Shown here: in pieces, positions 33,329 to 40,401 of the stretch
How positions within the stretch are numbered: the stretch's first letter is position 1
Layout of the letters: each line of letters begins with the position of its first letter
Assembly (NCBI RefSeq): GCF_001557325.1
Contig: NZ_LSJS01000054.1
Coordinates: 1-49,434 of the forward strand
DNA: 49,434 nucleotides
Reading direction: 5' to 3'
Source of the DNA: Erythrobacter donghaensis
GTDB lineage: Bacteria > Pseudomonadota > Alphaproteobacteria > Sphingomonadales > Sphingomonadaceae
Notes under the pieces: generated by a model
Database searches by the model: none
Seen by the model: only the letters and a program-made list of their open reading frames with translations
What the model was told of the DNA's origin: nothing
Translations under genes and position numbers: made by a program

Positions 33329-34378
33329 ATGAAGCACCTGTTCCTTGCCGCAACCATCAGCGCCGCCCTGGCCGCCCTGTCCGCCTGCGCCGGTGAGGGC
33401 GGGGGCGAGGGCAAGGCCGCCTGCGCTGCACCCGCGGGAGTGGTCAATGTCTACACCTCGCGCCACTACGATACCGACCTCGCGCTCTACGAGGATTTCA
33501 CCTGCACCAGCGGGATCGAGGTCAACCGCCTCGAAGCCGATGCCGACGCGCTGATCGAGCGCATCGCGGCCGAGGGCGAATACAGCCAGGCCGACCTCTT
33601 CGTCACGGTCGATGCGGGCCGGCTGTGGCGCGCCGAGCAGGCGGGGTTCCTCGCTCCGGTGGATTCGAAGGTGCTGCATGAGCGCATTCCGGCTTCCTTG
33701 CGCGATCCGCAGAACCGCTGGTTCGCGCTCACCACCCGCGCGCGGATCATCATCTACAACAAAGGCAAGGGCGCGCCGCAGGGCCTTGCGAATTACGAGG
33801 ATTTGGCCAAGCCGGAGTTCAAGGGCCGCCTTTGCATGCGCTCCTCCTCGAGTGTCTACAACGTCGCGCTCCTCGCCGGCATGATCGCGCATGACGGCGA
33901 GGCCAAGGCGGGCGAATGGGCCAAGGGCGTCGTCGCCAATTTCCAGCGCCCGCCGCAGGGCAACGACATGTCGAACATCGAGAGCGTCGCTGCGGGCGAG
34001 TGCGACATCTCGCTGGTCAACACCTATTACCTCGCGCGCTTCGACACGCCCGAGAAGCGCAAGGTGCTGGACTCTATCGGCATCATCTTCCCCAATCAGG
34101 CGACCACCGGCACCCATGTCAACATGAGCGGCGCGGGGCTGGTCAAGACCGCCCCCAACCGCGCGAACGCGGTGAAGTTCCTCGAATACCTCGCCTCGGA
34201 CAAGGCGCAGCAGGTGCTGGCGAACGGCAACAACGAGTACCCCGCCGCCAAGGGCGTCGCGCCGACCTCGGCGGTCGAGGCGCTCGGCAGCTTCAAGGCA
34301 GACCCGCTCGCCGCTGCCGAGATCGGCAGGAATCAGGCCCGCGCTGTCGAGCTGTTCAACGCGGCCGGGTGGAATTGA
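33329..34378 (+). CDS. Ferric iron-binding lipoprotein (FbpA/FutA family substrate-binding protein)
   Basis: 349 aa. Signal peptide with lipobox LSAC, so it is anchored to the inner membrane instead of being free as in many FbpA proteins. VVNVYTSRHYDTDLALYEDF is the FbpA/FutA N-terminal lobe start, and NMSGAGLVKTAPNRANAVKFLEYLASDKAQ and NEYPAAKGV are typical family segments; SLVNTYYLARF holds the tyrosines expected to bind Fe3+. It delivers ferric iron to the permease/ATPase pair encoded upstream. A Fur-like element precedes it. Confidence 0.92.
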   Translation: MKHLFLAATISAALAALSACAGEGGGEGKAACAAPAGVVNVYTSRHYDTDLALYEDFTCTSGIEVNRLEADADALIERIAAEGEYSQADLFVTVDAGRLWRAEQAGFLAPVDSKVLHERIPASLRDPQNRWFALTTRARIIIYNKGKGAPQGLANYEDLAKPEFKGRLCMRSSSSVYNVALLAGMIAHDGEAKAGEWAKGVVANFQRPPQGNDMSNIESVAAGECDISLVNTYYLARFDTPEKRKVLDSIGIIFPNQATTGTHVNMSGAGLVKTAPNRANAVKFLEYLASDKAQQVLANGNNEYPAAKGVAPTSAVEALGSFKADPLAAAEIGRNQARAVELFNAAGWN

Positions 34379-34522
34379 TGGCTTGCCCGATTTGCGCGCG
34401 ATCAAGGCCCGCTTTCACGGCCTATCGCTAATCTGTCTTGAAGCGCGGGGCTCGCTCGTCCATTTGCGCCGCCATCCGAGCTGCCCCTTCCGGGCGGCCT
34501 GTTCCTGTATCCGAGGCCTGTC

Positions 34523-35338
34523 TTGACCCAAACCACTCTGACCCGTGACCAGTTCACCGAAAGCGCCGCGCTCTCGGTCGAGACCATCACCGATGTCCAC
34601 CACTGGTGCGATGGCCTCTTCAGCCTCAAGATGACGCGCCCGGCGAGCTTCCGCTTCCGTTCGGGCGAGTTCGTGATGATCGGGCTGCCCGGCGACAACG
34701 GCAAGCCGCTGCTTCGCGCCTATTCGGTCGCCTCGCCAAGCTACGCCGAGGAACTGGAGTTCCTCTCGATCAAGGTGCAGGACGGACCCCTGACCTCGCG
34801 CCTCCAGCACATTCAGGTCGGCGATCCGATCTACCTCGGCAAGAAGCCGACCGGTACGCTGGTCACCGACGCGCTGCTGCCGGGCAAGCGCCTCTTCATG
34901 CTTTCGACCGGCACCGGGCTGGCGCCGTTCATGTCGTTGGTGCGCGATCCCGAGGTCTACCAGATGTTCGAGGAAGTGATCGTGGTGCATTCGGTGCGCA
35001 ACGTGAGCGAGCTGGCCTATCGCGAGCTGCTGGAAAGCAAGCTCGAAGGCGACCCGCTGCTCGAGGACGAGGACCGCGCGCGGATGATCTACGTCCCCAC
35101 CGTCACCCGCGAACCCTTCCGCACGCAGGGCCGCATCCAGGCGCTGATCGACGACGGCCGTCTGTTCGAACAGTCGAAGGGCCCGCAGCGCTTCGTGCCC
35201 GAGGAAGACCGCGTGATGCTGTGCGGCTCGATGGCGATGATCAAGGACCACGCGGCGGATCTGGAACGCCGCGGGTTCGAGGAAGGCGCGAACAACAAGC
35301 CGGGGCAGTTCGTGATCGAGCGGGCGTTCGTGGGGTAA
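34523..35338 (+). CDS. fpr: Ferredoxin/flavodoxin-NADP+ reductase
   Basis: 271 aa from TTG 34523. FAD-binding barrel with RAYSVASPSY (RxYS motif near residue 68), then the NADP-binding domain: LSTGTGLAPFMSLVRDPE, VVHSVRNVSELAY, and VMLCGSMAMIKDHAADLERRGF. The C-terminal FVIERAFVG is of the bacterial subclass II type (as in Azotobacter and Rhodobacter Fpr), which ends shortly after an aromatic residue. It exchanges electrons between NADPH and ferredoxin/flavodoxin for oxidative-stress or Fe-S needs. Monocistronic; a palindromic repeat element follows it. Confidence 0.93.
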   Translation: MTQTTLTRDQFTESAALSVETITDVHHWCDGLFSLKMTRPASFRFRSGEFVMIGLPGDNGKPLLRAYSVASPSYAEELEFLSIKVQDGPLTSRLQHIQVGDPIYLGKKPTGTLVTDALLPGKRLFMLSTGTGLAPFMSLVRDPEVYQMFEEVIVVHSVRNVSELAYRELLESKLEGDPLLEDEDRARMIYVPTVTREPFRTQGRIQALIDDGRLFEQSKGPQRFVPEEDRVMLCGSMAMIKDHAADLERRGFEEGANNKPGQFVIERAFVG

Positions 35339-35346
35339 GACCTTCC

Positions 35347-35478
35347 CCCCTCCTCTTCAGAGGAGGGGCCGGGGGTGGTGGCGCGGGCCGAAGGCACACG
35401 CGCTGCCGCAAGGCACCACCCCGCTGCGACTAGCGAGCAAGCTCGCAAGTCTCGCGCCCCTCCTCTGAAGAGGAGGGG
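35347..35478. repeat. Composite palindromic repeat element (REP-like), 132 bases
   Basis: Bounded by two 22-base palindromes that are exact reverse complements of each other: CCCCTCCTCT-TC-AGAGGAGGGG (35347-35368) and CCCCTCCTCT-GA-AGAGGAGGGG (35457-35478). The interior also folds: GGGGTGGTG near 35372 pairs with CACCACCCC near 35414, and GCGAGC-AA-GCTCGC sits around 35433-35446. The whole can form one long stem or several hairpins. Similar GGAGGGG-type elements are scattered in sphingomonad genomes. Confidence 0.75.
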
Positions 35479-35502
35479 GGATTGCGTCCGACCTCCCCGT
35501 CA

Positions 35503-35520
35503 CCCCAGCGGAAGCTGGGG
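35503..35520. repeat. Short palindromic repeat CCCCAGC-GGAA-GCTGGGG
   Basis: Perfect seven-base stem with a GGAA loop, within GTCACCCCAGCGGAAGCTGGGG. This CCCAGC...GCTGGG sequence is a common dispersed repeat in alphaproteobacteria. It lies between the composite repeat and the 144-aa unknown gene. Confidence 0.7.
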
Positions 35521-35549
35521 CCTAGAGCCTCATAGGGCAGTGCTCGCGA

Positions 35550-35984
35550 TCATCTTCCAAATAGCCGACTGAACCAACCTTTCTTCGGCTGTGCAAAGGC
35601 TTGACCACCAGACTTAGCCAGTTCCGTAAAGTCGTTCTCTTGCATTCTGCCAGCGGCTTGCTCTCGGTCCACGATCGCTGCCAAGATCGCAGGATGATAC
35701 AACTCACTTCGGCTAACTATCTGTGCTTCTTGTAAGCACAGCACCCTCCAATCGGTCTCCCGTGCCTTACGGAACTCTTCGAGGCGATCAGGAGAGCCTT
35801 CTAGTGCACGCTCGAACAGATCGAGAAATGACTTGTAACTGTCCAGAACGACGACTCTGGATTCTTCGTCGAGGGGTTCAGCCAAAACAGCCTGAAACCG
35901 CTGCCGCCAACGATCAAAGTCGAGGTTCCGATCCCTCGGATGAGTCGTCAATTCCTCCAGCAACAAGACGGCGCGCTCGTCCAC
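35550..35984 (-). CDS. Hypothetical protein, 144 aa, lower GC
   Basis: I do not recognise the family. The protein is soluble, rich in charged residues and probably all-helical (EELTTHPRDRNLDFDRWRQRFQAVL; FLDLFERALEGSPDRLEEF). It ends in a basic, amphipathic tail, KKGWFSRLFGR, of the kind that can touch membranes. G+C is visibly below that of the neighbours and there are no strong codon-use signs of the core genome, so it may be acquired. It is flanked on its 3' side by two palindromic repeats. No function is proposed. Confidence 0.65.
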   Translation of the reverse strand: MDERAVLLLEELTTHPRDRNLDFDRWRQRFQAVLAEPLDEESRVVVLDSYKSFLDLFERALEGSPDRLEEFRKARETDWRVLCLQEAQIVSRSELYHPAILAAIVDREQAAGRMQENDFTELAKSGGQAFAQPKKGWFSRLFGR

Positions 35985-36154
35985 TCTCTTCTCCTACGGG
36001 TGATTCATGACAACATCCTGAGGGCATTACTGCACCTTATCGGTGAGTCACAGTGATCTTGCCTGTTCCCCACCCCCACTTTCGCGCTTGACCCCCGCGC
36101 CCCCGCACGGTTCTATCGTGGCAAATCAAAACCCATCTGCCGGAGAGAACCCCC

Positions 36155-37297
36155 ATGCTCGCGACCTCCTACCGCACCGCCTATAACGAAGACCACGAGG
36201 CCTTCCGCGACACCGTCCGCAAGGTCTTCGCCGAGCATCTGACCCCGCACATGGACGAGCACGAAGCGAACGGCATCGTGCCCCGCGACGTCTGGAAGAA
36301 GATGGGCGACGCCGGGATGCTGTGCATGACGGTGAAGGAGGAAAACGGCGGCCTCGGCCTCGATTTCGGCTTCAACTGCGTGCTGACCGAGGAGCTGTCC
36401 TACCTCGGCTCCTCGGCCGGCTTCACGCTTCAGAACGACATTACCGCGAACTATTTCGAGCGCCTCGGCACCCCCGAACAGCGCGCCAAGTATCTCCCCG
36501 GCATGGTCAGCGGCGACATCATCACCGCGATCGCCATGACCGAACCGGGCGCAGGCTCCGACCTTCAGGGCATCCGCACCACGGCGAAGAAGGATGGCAA
36601 CCACCTCGTCATCAATGGGTCGAAAACCTACATCACCAACGGCCAGAACGCCGACTGCGTGATCGTGGTCGCCAAGACCGATCCGGAGAAGGGCGCCAAG
36701 GGCATCAGCCTCGTGCTGGTCGACGCCGACACTCCCGGTTTCGAGCGCGGGCGCAATCTCGACAAGATCGGCCAGCACGCCGCCGACACCTCCGAGCTGT
36801 TCTTCAACGATTGCCGCGTGCCGATGACCAATATCCTCGGCGCCGAGGGCATGGGCTTCGTGCACCTGATGGAGGAGCTGCCGCAGGAACGCCTCGGCAT
36901 CGCGGTCGGCGCGCAGGCGGCGGCGCAGCGGGCGTTCGACGAGGCGGTGAAGTTCACCAAGGACCGCAAGGCCTTCGGGAAGACCGTGTTCGAGTTCCAG
37001 AACACCAAGTTCACCCTCGCGGACCTCAAGGCCAAGCTGCAGGTCGGCTGGGCGCATCTCGACTGGGCGATCCGCAAGCACCTCGCCGGCGAACTCACCA
37101 CCGATGAGGCCTCCGCCGCCAAGCTGTGGCACACCGACCTCCAGTGGGAATGCTGCGACACCGCGCTGCAACTCCACGGCGGGGCGGGCTACATGAACGA
37201 ATATGCCATCGCGAGGCTGTGGCGCGACGCGCGCGTGACGCGGATCTTCGGGGGGACGAACGAGATCATGAAGGAGGTGATCTCGCGGAGCATCTGA
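36155..37297 (+). CDS. Acyl-CoA dehydrogenase
   Basis: 380 aa. FAD/substrate signatures AIAMTEPGAGSDLQGIRTTA and NGSKTYITNGQ are intact. The C-terminal signature reads RIFGGTNEIMKEVISRSI, with Gly where medium- and short-chain enzymes carry their catalytic Glu. In this branch (long-chain and isovaleryl-type) the base comes from the middle helix, here probably Glu245 in LPQERLGIA (inference). So a long- or branched-chain acyl-CoA is the likelier substrate. Two bases before the SDR gene, so an operon for beta-oxidation-like or branched-chain catabolism is likely. Confidence 0.92.
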   Translation: MLATSYRTAYNEDHEAFRDTVRKVFAEHLTPHMDEHEANGIVPRDVWKKMGDAGMLCMTVKEENGGLGLDFGFNCVLTEELSYLGSSAGFTLQNDITANYFERLGTPEQRAKYLPGMVSGDIITAIAMTEPGAGSDLQGIRTTAKKDGNHLVINGSKTYITNGQNADCVIVVAKTDPEKGAKGISLVLVDADTPGFERGRNLDKIGQHAADTSELFFNDCRVPMTNILGAEGMGFVHLMEELPQERLGIAVGAQAAAQRAFDEAVKFTKDRKAFGKTVFEFQNTKFTLADLKAKLQVGWAHLDWAIRKHLAGELTTDEASAAKLWHTDLQWECCDTALQLHGGAGYMNEYAIARLWRDARVTRIFGGTNEIMKEVISRSI

Positions 37298-37299
37298 CC

Positions 37300-38040
37300 A
37301 TGACCGAACCCCTCGACTTCACCGGCCAACGCGTCCTTGTCATCGGCGGGTCGAGCGGGATCGGGAACGGCATCGCTCACGGCTTCCGCCATCGGGGCGC
37401 GAGCGTGACCGTCACCGGCACCCGGCCCGACTTCGGCGACTATCTCGAGGCCGAGGACTCCGATTTCACGGGCCTAGCCTACCGCCAGCTCGACCTCACC
37501 GATCGCGACGCGGCATGGCGATTGGCGGCCACCTTCGGCGCGCTCGATGTGCTGGTGCTGTGCCAGGGCACCGTCCGCTACGGCCGGCAGGAGTTCACCC
37601 GCGAAGGCTGGGACGCTGTTGTCGACATCAACCTCAACTCGGTGATGGACGCCGCCACCGCCTTCCACCCCGCGCTCGCCGAGGCGAAGGGCAAGGTCAT
37701 CATCGTCTCCTCGGTCGCCGCCTTCAAATCGACCATCGGCACGCCCGCCTACGCCGCCTCCAAGGCCGGCGCGGCGAGCCTTACCAAGACGCTGGGCGAG
37801 GCCTGGGCGCGCGACGGGATCCGCGTCAACGGCATCGCCCCGGGGCTGGTGCCGACCAAGCTGACGAGCGTCACGACCGATCACCCTGAGCGGCTCGAAG
37901 CCAGCCTCAAGCGCATCCCGCTCCGGCGCATGGGCACGCCCGAGGACATGGCCGGCGCCGCGCTGTTCCTCGCCTCGCCGCTGTCGGCCTACATCACCGG
38001 GCAGACGCTGGTGGTCGACGGGGGGCTGACGCTCGCCTGA
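37300..38040 (+). CDS. Short-chain dehydrogenase/reductase (FabG-like)
   Basis: 246 aa from ATG 37300, two bases after the acyl-CoA dehydrogenase stop. Classical SDR: cofactor loop GGSSGIGNGIAHGF, LVLCQGT in place of the usual NNAG, catalytic Ser in IIVSSVAAF, and YAASK with the active-site Tyr and Lys. The C terminus YITGQTLVVDGGLTLA is typical. NAD(P)-dependent; it probably oxidises a 3-hydroxyacyl or hydroxy intermediate of the same pathway as its partner. Confidence 0.9.
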   Translation: MTEPLDFTGQRVLVIGGSSGIGNGIAHGFRHRGASVTVTGTRPDFGDYLEAEDSDFTGLAYRQLDLTDRDAAWRLAATFGALDVLVLCQGTVRYGRQEFTREGWDAVVDINLNSVMDAATAFHPALAEAKGKVIIVSSVAAFKSTIGTPAYAASKAGAASLTKTLGEAWARDGIRVNGIAPGLVPTKLTSVTTDHPERLEASLKRIPLRRMGTPEDMAGAALFLASPLSAYITGQTLVVDGGLTLA

Positions 38041-38097
38041 CCCTGTGCGGGACAGGCCGCAAGGCTTCCGGCGACGATTACCTACAACTGAAAACCA

Positions 38098-38114
38098 GTC
38101 ACAAACGCGTCACA
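38098..38114. promoter_or_regulatory. 11-bp-phased direct repeat GTCACA upstream of the response regulator
   Basis: GTCACA at 38098 and again at 38109, exactly one helical turn apart, 42 bases before the regulator start. OmpR/PhoB-type regulators bind tandem half-sites with this spacing, so this may be an autoregulatory site. Confidence 0.4.
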
Positions 38115-38155
38115 CCCTTGCGCCACTCCCGCAAAAAACCGGGGCTGGCTGAGAC

Positions 38156-38830
38156 ATGGATGTCGTCAATATCTTCCTGACGAGCGAACTGGGCGAAAGC
38201 CTCGAGGATTTCGTGCACGACCAGCGCCGCTTCACCTTCGACCGGCTGGGGCCCGAAGGGCCGCGGCGGCTGGTCGAGGGGCCGATGTGGGCCTTCGTCG
38301 ACTGGGTGATGCCCGAACTCGCCGGGCTCGAGATGTGCCGCCGCCTGCGCGCCGATGCCCGCACGGTCGATGCCCATGTCACCATGGTGCTCGAGGAGGA
38401 CGACCCCGAGGACCGCCGCCGCGCGCTGCGGGCGGGGGCGGACGACTACGTGATCGGGCCGCTCACCCGCACCGCGGTGCTCGACCGGGTGCTGGCGCTG
38501 CAATCGCGCGGGGTCGAGCGCCAGGCGACGCGCCGCTTCGAGCTCGGCGCGCTGACGATCGACATGGCCGCGCTTCAGGCGCGCTGGAACGAGGTGCCGA
38601 TCGTGCTGCGCCCCAACGAATTCCGCCTGCTGCGCTTCCTCGCCGAGAACCCCAACCGGGTGCTGACCCGCGAAGACCTGATCAACGGCCTCGGCAAGCG
38701 CGAACCCCCGATCGACGAGCGCACGGTCGACGTGTGGATCGGCCGGCTCCGGCGCGCGATCAAGGCGGCAGGCGGCGGCAACCCGCTGCGCACGGTGCGC
38801 TCGCTGGGCTATGTCTTCGATCTGGGGTGA
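38156..38830 (+). CDS. OmpR/PhoB-family response regulator with degenerate receiver
   Basis: 224 aa. The C-terminal winged helix (about 125-224: LRPNEFRLLRFLAENPNRVLTREDLI, RTVDVWIGRLRRAI, LRTVRSLGYVFDL) is a normal OmpR-type DNA-binding domain. The receiver keeps the phospho-acceptor context (FVDWVMPELAGLEMC) but lacks the N-terminal acidic pair (NIFLTSELGE instead of VDDE), has no conserved Thr/Ser at the MVLEED position and lacks the Lys before the conserved Pro (VIGPLT for TKPF). It probably works without ordinary phosphorylation. No histidine kinase is adjacent. Confidence 0.88.
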   Translation: MDVVNIFLTSELGESLEDFVHDQRRFTFDRLGPEGPRRLVEGPMWAFVDWVMPELAGLEMCRRLRADARTVDAHVTMVLEEDDPEDRRRALRAGADDYVIGPLTRTAVLDRVLALQSRGVERQATRRFELGALTIDMAALQARWNEVPIVLRPNEFRLLRFLAENPNRVLTREDLINGLGKREPPIDERTVDVWIGRLRRAIKAAGGGNPLRTVRSLGYVFDLG

Positions 38831-39129
38831 GGTGAGGGCGCGGCTCGGACGTGCCGCAACGCGGACAAAGCGGACACCCTGTCCGCTTCGCTGTATCGGG
38901 AATTCCTCACGTATATAGAGACTTGGCCCTTATCCGTTCGAGCGGACGGACAGGGAACCGGGGGCCCTGTCGCGCCTCCAGCATCTCACGGCCTCGCAGG
39001 CCGGGCAGAACAATGGGAAAGAGCCAGCATGGACGATAGCGGCTGACCTGAGTGTAGGAAACATCGGCGGTCGCTGCCAATCCGGCAATAGCCGAATTCC
39101 CGCATTCGACCCCAATTCAGACGCAAACT
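38831..39129. other. Intergenic region with perfect inverted repeat
   Basis: 299 bases, no gene seen. AAGCGGACA-CCC-TGTCCGCTT (38868-38888) is a perfect nine-base-stem inverted repeat 38 bases after the regulator stop; related GGACA words recur at 38862-38867 and 38944-38952. There is no T run, so it could be a weak terminator or an operator. Confidence 0.5.
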
Positions 39130-40173
39130 CTAGCTTTGCAAGCCCTCGACAGCGGACCTAGAAATGAAGCGATCTTCAGCCGCGTAATCAAACATGTCGT
39201 AAGGATAAAGTGCCAGCTGCGGGAAGCGTGCTCGCCAATTATCGGGGTTGTGCTCCATCAACCAGCGGCATGTCCGGGACACCGTCTCTCGATAGGAACC
39301 TACCGGCCGATAGCCAGCGCTACGCGCCTTTGCATCGCTTATCGTGAATGGCTTTGGAACTGACCACGGTGTTGCTCCCACCCGAGGCGGGTAGGTTTGC
39401 GTGTCGACCAGAACCAGATCCGCATCGATCGCGCATTCAGCAACTATCGCCTTGCCAATCTCCAGCACCGTGGGTGCGTCGGGGTCACCAATGTTAAAGA
39501 TCCCACCAAGCCTGGAGCCTGCCAAGGTCGAAACCAAAGCTCCGATGTTTTCCGTCGCGCTGGTCTGGAACTGACTCCGGCCATCATAAGCCAAGGGAAT
39601 TCTCTCGCGCCCGTCGAGCAATCGTTTCACGAACCACCATTCGCGCGGGTGCGCGCTGAACGGTCCATGGATCGCGCCTGGACGCAAAACAGCAACCGGG
39701 CACTTCGCCCCCTCCATGAGAGCACGCTCCATCGCGACCTTTCTAGTGGAATAGGTTGATGGTCCTGGCTCTACTGTCGATTGCTCTTCGGTCATCCGAT
39801 GAGGCAATTCGGGGAAGCCATTCTGGCGGGCCTCATCGAGCGTTCGTCCTTGCGCATCGGAATATACGCTCGCAGACGAAATTGCGATGATCTGCCCAAC
39901 ATTGTGCTGAACAGCCAATAGCTGGCGGGCGTGAGCGGCGTCAAAGGCGACCGTATCGATCAGCAAGTCACAACCGCTATCGATTGCCGACGCGAGTTCC
40001 ACGAACTCTGAGCGATCAACACGACAGAGTTTCGCACCTATCTCGGTGATGTGAGACGGCAGTTGCTGCCTGCCGCGACTCCCCAAAGTGACTTGCCAGC
40101 CATCCTCGAGCAGGCGCTCGGCAACAGCGAGACCGATTTGTCCCGTTCCCCCTAAAATGAAGGCCTTCGACAT
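39130..40173 (-). CDS. NAD-dependent epimerase/dehydratase (extended SDR), lower GC
   Basis: 347 aa. Rossmann motif ILGGTGQIGLAVAERLLEDG at the N terminus, catalytic Ser region IISSASVYS (IAISSASVYS), YSTRK giving the Tyr-x3-Lys pair, and LRPGAIHGPF, all typical of extended SDRs acting on nucleotide-sugars or similar. Substrate unknown. G+C is clearly lower than in neighbouring genes and codon use is less biased, suggesting later acquisition. It is alone between the response regulator and the TonB receptor, bounded on its upstream side by a strong bidirectional hairpin. Confidence 0.85.
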   Translation of the reverse strand: MSKAFILGGTGQIGLAVAERLLEDGWQVTLGSRGRQQLPSHITEIGAKLCRVDRSEFVELASAIDSGCDLLIDTVAFDAAHARQLLAVQHNVGQIIAISSASVYSDAQGRTLDEARQNGFPELPHRMTEEQSTVEPGPSTYSTRKVAMERALMEGAKCPVAVLRPGAIHGPFSAHPREWWFVKRLLDGRERIPLAYDGRSQFQTSATENIGALVSTLAGSRLGGIFNIGDPDAPTVLEIGKAIVAECAIDADLVLVDTQTYPPRVGATPWSVPKPFTISDAKARSAGYRPVGSYRETVSRTCRWLMEHNPDNWRARFPQLALYPYDMFDYAAEDRFISRSAVEGLQS

Positions 40174-40349
40174 GCCGCGATCTTACATCAAACATCGTGA
40201 TTGTCAGCATTCGCTCGTGCTATTCTCAAAAGGCGCCATTCGCGTTCCCACCCACTTGCGGTCATCCGCCCCGCTCCGCCACCATCCTGACAGCCGACAT
40301 CGGCTGGCCGGAGGAGATGCATCATGCGGGCGGTCCGCCTTGCCAAACA

Positions 40350-40380
40350 AAAAGGCCGCCTCGTGACGAGGCGGCCTTTT
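40350..40380. terminator. Bidirectional terminator between epimerase and TonB receptor genes
   Basis: AAAAGGCCGCCTCG-TGA-CGAGGCGGCCTTTT: a perfect 14-base-pair stem with A runs on one side and T runs on the other. It serves as terminator for the minus-strand TonB receptor gene that ends at 40402. Confidence 0.92.
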
Positions 40381-40401
40381 CTTTAGGCAGTGCGCCGTGG
40401 A

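Noticed and set aside
35339..35549. CRISPR array in the repeat-rich stretch after fpr
   Set aside because: The repeats are inverted palindromes, not regularly spaced direct repeats, and there are no cas genes.
38831..39129. Possible small RNA or tRNA gene
   Set aside because: No cloverleaf or conserved T-arm sequence could be found; only an isolated inverted repeat.
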